This document shows, in pieces, positions 48,817-62,400 of a stretch of DNA of 64,000 bases (position 1 is its first letter; the number at the start of each line of letters is the position of its first letter). Under the pieces are notes generated by a model. It made no database searches, was not told the origin of the DNA, and saw nothing but the letters and a program-made list of their open reading frames with translations. Location of the stretch: positions 496,001-560,000 of the forward strand of contig BGZK01000071.1 of NCBI GenBank assembly GCA_005406025.1, in the 5' to 3' direction. Source of the stretch: Eumeta japonica. Its lineage: Eukaryota; Arthropoda; Insecta; Lepidoptera; Psychidae. Made by a program: the position numbers and the translations under genes.

Positions 48817-49411
48817 TATTTAATTTTGTGTTTATTATTTACAAATTATTATTACTCAATGGTTTGGATACTTATTGTGTATGATTACATATACAGTAGA
48901 AATATAGAAACACAATGACTTTTTAAAACAGAACCACAGAACACCAAAATGATGCGTAAAAAGAAAATATGATTATACTCATACACATTACCACTCCATT
49001 TGGATAGACCTCATTAAACGATTCGATACTAAAAATCACGTCACTTAAAATCTAACGATTTCAAAATAGTGATAGTTCAAAAATGTACTCAGTGTATGTC
49101 GATCACTATTTCTCATAAGCATTTCTAACAAAAATTTTCTTATACTTAATTTCATATATAAAATGGGTTGCTAGAGTTAATAGTCTTATTTCTTTGAATT
49201 TGTTTCTAATAGATCACGAGGTGCCAGTATACAAATCGCTCTAATGGTCTGATTCTGCACCACAAAATTCATTTTATCATATACTAAATACCTCATCACA
49301 TAATATATTCGCGGCTCTTATACTGAATCCATGGTTTTGTCTTAAATTGCTGATTTATAGAGGTTTCATTTTGATTTTAGTTTCATAGCAAATAAATTAA
49401 GCGTCTAGTGA

Positions 49412-49599
49412 CAGAGGTTCCCAAGTCTTTTGTTAAATAAACCACTTTCAAAATTTTGCTGATTAATTTCGAAACCAAATTAATTTTCATGCTCGCTTAT
49501 GATTGTGGACACCCATTTTTTATTACCCCCAACGTAGACCCCCATCGAGTCTCCCGTGGACCCCTGGGGGTCCACCTGGACCACTTTGGGAAATACTAG
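49412..49599. mobile_element. hAT-type MITE
   Basis: 188 bp, left end CAGAGGTTCCCAAGTC, right end (reverse complement) CTAGTATTTCCCAAAGTGGT. Flanking 8-bp duplications TCTAGTGA and TCTTGTGT agree at 6 of 8 positions. A GC-rich GTGGACCCCTGGGGGTCCAC palindrome lies inside. Confidence 0.65.
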
Positions 49600-49684
49600 T
49601 CTTGTGTATACATTTTATTTAACATTATTGCCATTACTACCATATAATATGACAATTTGCTATGTTTTAATAATATATATAGTT

Positions 49685-49742
49685 AACTTTGAGCGATGTG
49701 TTTCAAAATTATACGTGTAATTTTGAAACACACCGCTCAGTT
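49685..49742. repeat. Long imperfect hairpin
   Basis: Arms of about 27 bases: AACTTTGAGCGATGTGTTTC plus AAAATTA, a TACGTG loop, then TAATTTTGAAACACACCGCTC plus AGTT. One mismatch and a two-base gap. Could fold as RNA; no evidence of transcription. Confidence 0.65.
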
Positions 49743-50290
49743 ATATTATAAGACACTGAAAGTGTGTTTTAAAAAATACAAATCAAGTATGTATACACGT
49801 TAATGGAAAGAATATTTGTCAGACAAAAAAAAACTTTCATAACATATATTGCTTTGCTACAAGAAAGATACAGGATCATGTCGTTTGTGTATTTTAGGAA
49901 GAATGAGGTAATTAAATTAAAAGGTATGTAATTGTATAGAGGTGAATTTTGTCATGCATCTTTTCGCAAATATTAATATTTTTTTTTTACAACAACTTTG
50001 CCAAAGCATCTGTAATAAAAATATAACATTGAAGAAATAGTTAAAAATAATATAGACACAACCGTAACAAATGCTCGGCCAGACTACAAGCGTAGGCGCG
50101 ATCGAATGTTTGGCCTCGCGGTGCGCTGCGTTGTAGTATCTACGCGTCAGCTGGTTTAAAGTTGCCAATACATTCGTACATTGATGAATATTAAACTCAA
50201 TTATAATATTTATTAGTTATATTATCTTTTAATCACAATTACTAAACAAAAAAAAATAAAAAAAAAATAAAAAAAAACGTTTCTATGACG

Positions 50291-52070
50291 TATTAGTAAT
50301 AAAGCAATCAAATGCTTTTCTATACCGTTGTTAAGCTTACTGGTCGCGATTTTTAACGCGTGCATAAAAAATTGCTATTTTCCTCCTGCCTGGAAGGAGG
50401 CGGAGGTTATAGGCATCCACAAGCCAGGGAAACCACGCGACCTCCCTGCCAGCTACAGACCGATCAGCCTCCTGAGCGGTCTGGGCAAACTATTCGAAAA
50501 AATTCTCAAAACTCGCCTAGCGATCACCTCCTAGGGAAGGCCTTATCATAGATGAACAGTTCGGCTTTCGCCCAGCCCATTCTTGTCCACAGCAAGTCCT
50601 CCGCTTAGTAGAGTATGTCTCGGAGGCTTTGAAACCGAACAGTAGCACCGTAGCTGTCTTCTTTGATGTAGCCAAGGCCTTCGATAGGGTATGGCACGCA
50701 GGTCTGATTTATAAGTTATATTCTCTCCAAGTACCAGATCGCCTCATAATCACTATTCAAAATTATTTAGCAAACAGACATTTCACATTTAGGCATGAGC
50801 GCACTCACTCGACAAGACGTCTTATCAGAGCAGGAGTTCCTCAAGGCTCCACCCTCTCCTCTGCTGTACTCCGCGTACACAAACGATGTACCGCGACCGT
50901 CGTCGTCTGGCGTCCAACTCGCGTTATTCGCGGACGATACCGCGCTCTTTTACGGAAATAGGAATAGGAGCACCGATTCTCCTCCCCCCTCCAGAGGGCC
51001 ATTGACGAGCTAGGTCAATGGTTCCGGAAGTGGAGGATAGAAGTAAACCCCGACAAATCAGCAGCCATACAATTCAAGTATGGTAAGATTAGAGTCGACT
51101 CATTGTCGACAAAACACTCCCATTCTTAAAATGTTGGATGCGATCATTCCGTGGCAACGGAACTACAAATACTTAGGAGTCACGCTCGATAAAAATCTAC
51201 ACTTCCGAGATCATATCGAGCGTGTTAGAAATACTGCACTTTTCTACAAAGCAAGGCTCGGGGCCGTGCTCGGTAGAAAAAGTAAACTATCTAGACGTAA
51301 TAAACGTACCATATACAAAATGTGCATTAGGACGGTGATGACATACGCGTCTCCGTCTTCGCTCACGCCGCTCCAAAAGCACTACATAGACTACAGGTAA
51401 TACAGAATAAATTCTGTAGAGCCGCAACGGATGCACATTGGTGTGTTCGTAATTCAATTCTCCATAGGGACTTAGAACTCCCCACTATTTCCAAATATAT
51501 GAAGGACGCATCGAAGCGATTCTTCGACATCGCGGGATCACATCCCAATGCTCCTACGCGCGGCGGTTGACTATCAACCGCCGCATCCCACCCACCTTAT
51601 CCGTAGGCCACGAAACGTACTTACCGATCCACCTGACGCTCTTACAGCGGCGGTTGAAAGCCTTAATGACGTCAACGACACGCATGACTGACTTAGAGTA
51701 GGTCTATCCGTTAGTCAGGTCATCGACCTAAGCTCCTTACTCCACCCGGCCGCCGCTAACCGCCTCCCGGCCGGAGCAAGGGAACCGACCCGTGACGGTT
51801 TCCTGCGACATCCTATGCCGACGACTTCCACCAGGCGTCGTCCATAGCACATGTCACGCGCCGTCGGCACTCGCATGTGCCGTCCGGCCGCTCGGTGAAG
51901 CTATCAAAGTCGTCTGACTTGTCATCTGACTCGTCTCGACCGACTAAATAGCATAGCCGACCCAATTACTTCACTTTCAGGAGGAATTTTTAGTGTCACT
52001 ACCCACGCGTACGGGCGCGGGGGTGCAGGATAGACATTTTACCTCCTCCTCGTCGCAAGAGAAACAAAAA
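50291..52070 (+). mobile_element. Non-LTR retrotransposon copy 2, 5'-truncated within RT
   Basis: Begins TATTAGTAATAAAGC, equal to copy 1 position 41079, and runs to the same 3' end. The 12-bp target duplication is GTTTCTATGACG (50279-50290 and 52071-52082). Encoded pieces include YRPISLLSGLGKLFEKIL, FFDVAKAFDRVWHAGL, LFADDTALF and a longer open C-terminal part, YLGVTLDKNLHFRDHIERV, than copy 1. Inserted next to an A-rich tract. Same family and near-identical to copy 1. Confidence 0.92.
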
Positions 52071-53230
52071 GTTTCTATGACGAGAAAACAGAACAAAATG
52101 TCATGACAACATAAACAAAATAATTACAAGTTAAAATGTAGATGGCACCAAAATGCTAAATTTTAACTAGTCAACATACATAGATGTTTTAAGCTGTTTT
52201 TCTCAAACACGGCTATTCTAATGACTATGGTTTCTTTGTAAAATTGTTTTATAAAAGAGGAGATTATGAATAATTTCCTAAAGGTATGAGAAAATTTATC
52301 CTATTCATTGACGATTTGTTACACATTTAACTTTCATATTTTTTTAAATAGGCAGCCAAAAAATCGAAAATAGGCAATCAAAAAAAAAAACACAAAAAAT
52401 ATTAAAGACATACGGAAATATTTTAAATGTCTAAAACTGTCCCGGATTGCCAGTTTTCAAATAACACTTAAATATATATTCATATCATATAACGAATATT
52501 ACGACCAATTATTTAAACAATTTTGTCAAATTATTTAACAATCTTCATAATCATTATTTTCTAATCTAAGACAAATTAACTTAAAAACAAAAAAATAAGC
52601 TATAAACTTTATACACTCTTTATAAATATGAGAGATATATTGCAATGTTAATGTTAAGTTATAATTGTATTTTCGATTTCGCTTTCGATTTAATTCGCTA
52701 AGAATTATACTTAAAATAATTTCTTCTCTTGCACTCTTTAAAGCTGATAGTCAGATGTCTACTTGAGATGTATATATGTAGAAATTTTATCGAAAAATGT
52801 TATTAATTTCATAGAAAGAATGATTAGACAGTGTATACACAGTACAACACAATATATATCTTTTGTTACACCAAAAAATATTATCCAATAAGAATACAAT
52901 GTTTTATATTACGAATTGTATATTTTGATAGGAATCTTTTTATCGTTAAATTTGAGTTGAAAAAGTTGTCTAACGGCTAATCTCACCTAATATTTCACTT
53001 TTATATATTTATATGAATATACAAAGATTATGACATATTTTACTATATGTACAAATTACACAAATGCCAACTTTTACATTTTATATGTTTTGCAAAATTA
53101 ACTAGCGACAGCAACATCCGACCATTTTCAAGGAAGGAAAAGATAGCAACGTCTATCGCCTACTTAAAGTGTTTCAAAGATGACATTTCCCGCGTAAACT
53201 TAAATTGCTTCAGTGCTACAATCAGCGAAA

Positions 53231-53477
53231 ATGGCTAATAAACCACTAATTAGTTTGAGTAATTTGAATCTTAATAATAACAATTTTACTGTTATTGGCA
53301 TTATAATAGCAAAAAGCAGTTCTCGTACAATAGAATCCAATAAGAAAAAGGGAGAATCAAGAGGAGTAATTACATTCACTTTTAGAGATTCAAAAATCGA
53401 TACAATCAATTGTTCTGTCTGGGGATCAGAAAGTTTCATTTTAAACAAAAATGAAAGAATTCTCATTGGCGATGTCG
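53231..53477 (+). CDS. meiob: MEIOB exon 1
   Basis: Residues 1-82 plus one base. MANKPLISLSNLNLNNNNFT, VIGIIIAKSSSRT, then the OB-1 strand motif ending NERILIGDV. Donor G|GTATGC. Confidence 0.88.
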
Positions 53478-56400
53478 GTATGCGAATACTTAAATTCTAA
53501 TAAGAAAAGATTTAAGTTAGTTTCTGCTTAAGACACTAATTACTTTTATTTTGTAGTTGAAGTCACTTCTCCCAAAATAAGTGTTAAAACTGGCCAAAGT
53601 GAAATATATAGACCTCATGTAAGTTACTTCGAATTAAATGTAAATTATTGTATATTTAATGGTTGTAATTAGTTTTATATTATGTGCGTATATGTTTTAG
53701 GTTTCCTCACCTTTTATACTATCAGTAAATGAAGGGCAGTCAGAAATATCTCTTTATTCAGGCGATACTACATCATATTTGCCACTACTTTACATCCCTA
53801 CAAAACCACCTGCTGGTTACTGTGGTTTAGCAGAAATACTTAAATTTCCTGGTCTATATGCTATAATATAGTTATAAAGTTAATTATAAGTTTATTCCCT
53901 GATAATGCATGTACATTTTTTTTATTACAGAAGGAGAACAAAATCTGTATGTAGATTTATTAGTAGTTGTTAAATCTGTAAAACCGGTAAAAACCATAAA
54001 AACCAAATCAGGTAAGAATATATGAATGTACATTGTTTTTTCGTTGATACTGATGCTTCTATTAAAAAGAGACAATATTTTTCAGGAACTGAAATGCTTG
54101 TTCGTAGTATAGAAGTTATAGATAATACGACACCAGTATCATTCGTTATCGACATATTTGATTTAAATGATATACAAAGGTAAGGCCTTTGGATTCCAAG
54201 TACAATGCAACGAATTTTCTAAAAGTTCTATCTATATTACACCCTAATACGTAATTTAAAATTATACGTGTTATCGTAAAAAGAAATTGTTTTTATAAAC
54301 ATAAATCATTCGAATAACTCCTCAGAAATTTGTTTGTAATTTTTCCAGATATTAATGTTTTTTTAATAGGAAAGTGATCAAAAAATTTTAGTATTTTTCT
54401 GTATGATAAAGAGGTATTTTTCTTGTCGATATTTACACAGTAATCTCTGACACTATTAAACTAATTCAGTAAATTCTTTTACTAATCAAATGTTACATTA
54501 TCTGTAAGCAACAAAAGTAGGTAAACATTTTATTTTTTAGTTCTAAATCTCAATATTTGTAACATAGTCGACAGAAAAATCGCTACCCGGTCATCGATGT
54601 ATGTGATGATTAGGGTTCATGATTTCTCGAGCTTTTCAATTTCTCGGATCTCAAGAATTCTCGAGGCTAATTTCTCGAGAATTCTCGGGTTGTCGAGAAA
54701 TTTACATTTACGTACGTTTTCTCATATTATTTGGTTCTAATATTATCAACAAATTCAGTGGTTTTCCTCTCAAATAAAAGTACCAAATTAATTATAAAAT
54801 TTTTATTGATTATATACAAAAACATTAATCTTATGTATAAGCTAATTAACTTAAAAAAATACAGAAATAATATTATTCAAATTTATAAATACAATGACAG
54901 CACCATTTTTGGCTGGTTATTTAGAAAAAAAAATCAACTTAAAACCTGTAAACAAAAATTGCTTCTATAAAACAAAATAAAAATAACATGAAAGAAAACG
55001 TTAATACCTTAAATTCAGGTAGAAAATAAATGTTAATTATAATTAAATTACAATTATAGCACCATTTATGACTTGTTAATTAGAATAAAAACAAATGAAA
55101 ACTTTGCTAGATCAATGGAACATCTCACGCTGAGGAGCTGAATATACAGACAGACAGATACATAACAATTAGGTCAGCTTACTCTGTCTGATGAAATAAG
55201 CCTTTAGAAAAACTAAAGCATTTATAGCTTTATCAGACAGCCGGTTTCTTATTTTATTAACTATATTTTCTGAAATTGAAAACCTCTTTCATTTTCAGTT
55301 GAAGTAGGCTTAAGTGAAAAGACTTACCTGTTTGATTTAAAATTATCACATAATCTGTGAAACATTCACTACGTAAACTATACTTGGCTACGGTCGAAAC
55401 ACGAATGAACGTGTAAAAACGTGCAGCGAGACCAAAGGGTGCCGCTGCGCTTAGGCCCGTGCCGCCACGCAACACAACAAACGGCGATTTAATTTCTATA
55501 TAGGTACATGATTTCTCGAGTTCTCGACTTTTCTCGAGCTTGATTTCCCGGGGAATTCTCGAGCCGAGAATTCCCGGGAATGAACGATGCCGGTGATTTA
55601 TCGACGAGCGATGATTATAAGATTTATAATACACGTGAAAATAATATGCTACAATTAGTTACCAAAACGATATAATTTTTATATTTAAGCAACACTTTTT
55701 TTACGTTAAAAAATTATTGAAAATAAATAATCTTTACGTATATTTATTAGAAGTAAATATATAAAATATAGTTCTTATCTATAAATATAATAAAATGAAA
55801 TTTTGTGTTTGTCCGGCTTAAATTGATCGTAATAAAAAAAAAGTATACCGTATGGAATCTATCATGCATCTTTTCACAAATATTCATAATCTCCTTCTTT
55901 TTTAAAACAACATTGCCAAAAAAAAACCATAGTCATTTAAGTAGCTGTTTCTGAGAAATATAGCTCAGAACGTAAACGTGCAAACGTACGAAGTACAAAC
56001 CAAAGCGGTGAGTAACACGATGCGCGCGTTCAAACCGGGGGCTTTATTACGTAAAAGTAGAAATCGATTGCGATTCCGGAATCAATTTGCGAGTCGAAAT
56101 TATTAGGTATAAAAAAATTTTATTCTTATAGGCAATTTTGAGTGACTTTAAAGCGTTAGATTATATTAAAACTTTGCACATTTATGGAGGACCGATGGCT
56201 GTACAATAATATGGTATAATTGAACTAATCTGATGATGGAACCGGAAGGTAGGCACAGGAATTCATTTTAATGGAATAACATATCCCAGTTGTCTTTGAG
56301 GTTGTCAGAATTGTCTTGAGATGTACTCTCACCATGAGTGATTTTCAGGGTCTGATGATGGAGACGGAAGGTAGGCACAGAAATTCATTTTAATGGAATA

Positions 56401-59400
56401 ACATATCATACCACTAAGTAATGATATTAAAAAAAAACAATGAAAAGGAAAAACATTGTACCCACAATTTTTCTATTGTTTTTCTACACTCCAAAACGAG
56501 TGAACATTACGTGCCTAGAAATTCGATAGCTTTTCAAGTTTTATGACAAAAAAGGAAAAAATGTACACAAGCCGTGAAAAAAATTTGTGACGCTTAAGGA
56601 TCTATAGTATCGGTAAAAGTAGCATTAAACTGGTTCAAATGTTTTGAGTTCGGTAATATTGATATTAAAGCTTAACGTCGCTCTGGTCCATCTGTTACGA
56701 ATAAAGTCGATACCATTTCGGGAACAGTAGACTAAAATCGGCATATTCGTTTTTACATAGATAGCAGAAAGGCTGGGGATTGACCACAAAACAGTTTTGA
56801 CCGATTTGAGAAAAGCTGGATATACAAAAAGCTCAATACTTGGGTGCCACACGAGCAAGCTCAAAGAAATCTAAGGAAATTTGCAATTCTCTATTGAAGT
56901 GTAATGAAACCGAACCGTTTTAGAAATGATGGATCACTGGTGATGAAAAATGGTTTATTTACGACAAAAACGTACAAAAAAGATCGTAATTAAAAGGCAA
57001 GCAAATTCCGCAGACTATATCGAACCGGAATTAATTGGAAATAAGATGATGCTATGTATATGGTGGGATTGGAAAGGCAGTATTCATTATAAGCTTTTAC
57101 CGCCGGTCGAAACCATCAATTCGGATCTTTACTTCAAACAGCTGATAAGACATGAGCAAGAAGTAAAGAAAAAACGACCGGAATCATGCATCCACCATGG
57201 AGCCCTGACCTTGCACTCTCAGATTTTCACTTGTTTCGGTCTCTCCAGATTTTTTTAGGTTGCGTTAGGTTAACATCAAGAGAGGTCTGTCAAAACTACT
57301 TATCGCAGTTTTTTGATCAGAATTTCCAAAATTTCTACAACAATGGGAATGTCACTACCTACAAAATGGCAATAAGTTGTTGAACAAAATGGCATATACA
57401 CATTATAATTAAACGTTAATAAAAGTATGATGAAAAATTATCTTAAATTAATTTTTTATAACTTGTTATATAACAACCTACATGATGTTTATTGATTTTT
57501 TCGCATTCAAGAAATTAGCAGCTGTTCAGTATTCGTCATATTGCGTGAATCGTAATATGATAATCAAAAGATAAGTCTCTGTAAGACAATGCTGAAAATA
57601 TTTATGTACGCATCACACGTAGGTAAGTAGGTATACATAATGTCCATTAAGGGTGTGTACACATGTATAAAAATTATTAATTTCTTTCTTTCTACAAAAT
57701 CAAAACTTTAGAATACCACAAAGCTTATTAAATTCGATATTTTTAATAGAGATATATCGTTGAAGAAGAAAACTGAAAAGTGTATATATCAAATAACTTC
57801 TACTCTTCTTTAAAGAGTTTAGCTCATTCTTCTCTTCGGACTCAAAAATGTATATGTACTATCTAACAACTAATTCTAAGCGCCTGTGACTTCAGGGGTC
57901 GTAATCTTTATGTCGGTACCGCTGCTTTTGCACAGACAGCAATTTGTTCACAAGTAGTGGTATTTATATAAATTGCATATTTATTTATGTGTATTTTATT
58001 ATATTTATTTTTTAAATGTTATCGGAAAGAGAATTGCATTCTTTGTGAGTGCTAAAATTAGTCGACTTTGCATATATTTTCGATCTTTTTATTTCTTAAA
58101 TTTTTTTTTTCTACTAAATAGAGCGGAGAAATGGATTCCTTTGAATAGCGTTTTGTTCATTGCGGATGCAAGAGTGTGTTGGCGCAGACGTCTCCCGTCC
58201 CTCCAGTTGAACGCACGCTCCGTCGTCACACACCAACCGCACACGGGGGATGCAGAAGCACTCCGGCTGTACGCTCATTCTCAAGCTGAACGTAGGTATG
58301 AGAAATAAAATGTAAATTGACTTTATTTGATCAATGTCACACGTATTTATTGCTTAGTTAATGATCTCCTCAAATAAAACGCCAACCGTTTAAGTTGAAT
58401 CACAGCTCTAATTATATAAAAGAATTCATTATTTTAAGATGAATGTCTTTAATGAATTTCTGTTAAGATGAGTATGTCCTATTCATTCTTCTACAATAAT
58501 TGTTGTGTTTTGTCTCATAATAATAACATTTTATGTTATGACAATCCCTGTTGAAAACATCCAATAGATTCCAATAAGAAATGATTGTATTGGAATCTAA
58601 TGTGCTTTTGTCGCTGCAGATCCATATCCATACCCATAAAAACTTTCGAAGGGACGAAACGGAAAGTTTAATGGAACTTATATGTCTGCAGAGTTCTTAT
58701 CTGGATTTACATACAGAATACATCATTTTTTCCGATTGTGGAATTGTCATTAAAAAGCATTAAAAACATTTTCTATTTCGTATTCGGAAATCCACATTGA
58801 GTTTTATGTCCACATGGACTTACGATAAAAGCGGATACAAACCTACAGGTAAGGTGCAGTTAGGATCCATACAGATACAAATAACATTACAATCCCATTA
58901 AGTCCAACAAAGAAACCTCGCTATGATGAACTTACATATAGATTCCAAATTTAGCTCTATCTGGAATTTTTTTCTTCCAGATAGATTACCTATAAGCCAT
59001 TACAGATTCTATTGTTTTGTATGGGACTGTATTGGATGTTTTCAACAGGGATAATAGCAAAGTAATTCAAGTCATTTCGCTCTAAGAAGGAGAATGAAAT
59101 GGAATCACTTATATGGGATCACTTTTATAGTAAATATCTTTAAGTCGAAAAAACAGTCATTTCCTTTACTACCTTTTTCTCTAAGAGTAGTACAGAAAAT
59201 TACTATTTTACCCTTCTCTATAGTAGAAATAAAATTTGCACTTTTGAAAAAGATATAAGTATTCTTGTGGTATATCATTATTGGAGGTTGAGGATTAAGA
59301 AAGAAAGAAAATAAACAGTAACAATAAAAAAAACAAGATATAAATTTATGTGATATAAAAATGCATTACGGAACCATTAAAATGTTTTTGACTGATCACA

Positions 59401-62400
59401 CTTTTCTTGTTAACGCACTGTTCGCTAATAAAAATCAAAACTCTCAATACTCAAGTTTCAGATACCCGAAAGTTTAGAACATTTCTTGACTATAAATAAA
59501 ATTGTTAACTGTAAAAAATTGACTATAAAAAATAAACAAGGTCATAAATATATCATTCCTGTTTAAAATAAGAAGTCCTAAGCATATCATGTCTGATGTA
59601 AACAAACAAATATTCATAGGCGTACCCAAGAGAGCAGTGTCCCACACTGGAAATTGATGATCTGACCTAAAAATCTGATTTGCCCCTTAGGCCAGAAGCT
59701 GGGTACGCTTATGCAAATATCTAAGGTTCTCTGGAATATTCCAATCAACGAAAATTTACATATTATGTAAAGAACTACACCCACGCATTTCAAGATAAAC
59801 AGGCAAAGTCCTATTCTGTTACTTATTTTACTGTTTTATTATTTTGTCTATAAGAGTAGTCCTCAAAAGTATTTTTAATTATACAATGTTCCCAATTCGT
59901 ATATGTTCTAACTTCCGGAAAAAAAATAAGATTAATTTTATCGACATAAATAAAATTTCTGCATATTAGTTTTTTTTATGGTTTTTTTAATATTAAATTA
60001 TTAATTTTGGCTAGTCTGCACATACAATTCTAAAAATATATTTAAAAAATTAATATAATTAACTAACAGTTTTTCATCATTTTCATCATTTCCCCGGGGA
60101 TGATTCGTCGAACTACGTCATCTGTTGCGTTACGAGCTACAATGTACATACAAAATCAAGGAGGACATTTTGCAAAATATTATAAATGAATATATGTACA
60201 TTTTTATAAAAATGCATTATTACATAAGCAATTCTCGAAAGAATTGTATTATTTCATCCCTATTTTTAAACTTTATTAATATTTAAATTCATGTTTAAAT
60301 TGACAGAATGAGAAATTTAGTTATTTCGACCTGTCGAAATAAAGCAATCAGGACATAAATAACACATATTTTTTGAAATACAAAATAATAAGGTCATATA
60401 AGCCAAAAAAATTTGGGCGTTTTATGACTTTGTATTTTTTTCAGCTTGAAAATTTAAATTTGTGGAAAATATTTTTAATACTTAAAAGGAGGGTATGTTC
60501 AATTAACAAACGAAAAAAATCAATTGCCGATCCACACTCTTTAATGATTTATAAATTTTTAACTGTTCACTCGGAAATATTGATAATTTACGTTCCATAA
60601 ATCCATTATAAAAAACTAATGAATAACAAAAATATTTATTATATTCTTGTCGATAAAATTACCTTTATTTTCTTTTCCCAAATTTAGAACATATATGAAT
60701 CGAGAACATTGTGTATAGAGAATAAAATGGTGCTACAAAAACAAACCGTAAAACACTACAATGTAGTTATAAATCAACAGATGGACAGATGAAAATGTTC
60801 TATTAACGAGTACTTAAGTCCCAACATTATGTGGAGTGCACTAAAAGTTTATAGAAGTGGCCATGGAAATATAATAATTACTTTTTAAATATTGTTTAAC
60901 TTATTATATTGTATAATATTCTTGAAACTTATACCGCGCCCCACGTAATGTTGGAACTTACGTAATTACTACATTTAAAAATGGAACTCTTTATTGTAGA
61001 ATACAGTTTGTTTCATCTAACTGTCAGTCGTTTAAATTGTGTCTTAATCATAAATGGATTTAAGGCGGTGGAAATTTTCGTAGCATGATTTCTACAATTT
61101 TAAATGTAATTTGACAGCTCAGCGGAACTTTGCTCGGCTTTGAACTGCTTTGGCGATGAAACACTATGCAAGACGACAATTTATAATTGGTTTGCAGAAT
61201 TCAAGCATGATCATGTCAATATCAGTGACGAATTTCGCGATGGTAGCCTGTCCGCCGCTATGAATAACAAAAGCATCAATGCTGTGCGCCGTATGATCTA
61301 AACAGATAGGCATGTGACCTACCATGAGATTCGGGCATCATTATGCATAGACGTGTGTCAAATACAATCAATGATACACAAACATTTAAGTACGAAAAAG
61401 TTGTGCTTGCGGTGGATATCACACAATTTAACTGAAGTTCATAAAACAGACCGTGTCACTTGCTGCAATGCCATGCTTACCAGATTTAAAAAAGAGGCGT
61501 CAAATTTATTGTGGGACATAGTAACAGATGACGAAACATGGATTTACTAAAACGACCTCAAAACAAAGCAAGAATCGACCGGATCTATCGAGATGAGCCG
61601 AAACCAAACAAAGTGACACGTGAGCGAAGTGCCTCTAAGTAGATGATTTTTTTTTAAATAAATCTGGACAAAGGCTACTGTTGCTTTGGAGAATTGTTGT
61701 ACCGTGAATAGTATTTGATACACAATCATTTGTTTGCCGGAAGTTCTTGACGAACTCCGTAAAAATCACTGTAAACGTCGTATCATCTTGCACCAAAACA
61801 ATGTCAGTTCTCATACGGCCAAACAGACAAATACATTTTTGAAGGACAAAAACCTAGAACATATGAGCAGTCCTACATACAGTCTGGACCTAGCACCTTG
61901 TGACTTTTTTTTGTACGCAAAAATTAAGAACCAATTACGCGGTCAACAATTTTCACCACCAAAAGAGTCTGTCTAAGAGTATGAAAAACATGTTTTCGAG
62001 GTCACCAGAGAGCAGTGGTATAAATGTTTTCAAAATTGGTTTATTCATATGAAAAAGTGCATGTACGCTAATGGAGAATATTATGAGAAACAATAAGTTG
62101 ATTTTTGACCATTCATAGTAATTTTTGTTCATTCATTCCAGAAATTTTCAGTGCGCCCTACGTATTAAAGTGTATTATGTTCACCAAGGTGGCGGCGAGG
62201 CAGCGGCGTGGACCGAATGGAGCGGCGAGTGCGCTACCACCGCGTCCGTATCTCAAGTCCGCGACCGTCTCGCTGCGGGGATGCCCTTTTGTGCATCTTT
62301 GCACGCCCTACTTTCGCATCTGAATTTGGATGAACTTGATAGGTACTCAAAACAGATAAAATAAATGAGCAAAATTGAGTGGCGCATTTAAATGCACCAA

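Larger units (their letters stand above)
48817..53230. other. Divergent intergenic region, PolD2 to MEIOB
   Basis: Should contain both promoters. It also holds a hAT-type MITE, a hairpin, an AT-rich repeat patch near 49.9-50.1 kb and non-LTR copy 2. 52083-53230 and 48817-49410 are plain AT-rich DNA with no clear core-promoter motif. Confidence 0.6.
54180..58121 (+). other. MEIOB intron 5
   Basis: Holds a hAT fossil (about 54.6-55.6 kb), a repeat segment like that at 49.9 kb (55.86-56.07 kb), a 122-bp spaced direct repeat (56.23-56.41 kb) and mariner E. 57450-58120 is AT-rich with nothing recognised. Confidence 0.75.
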
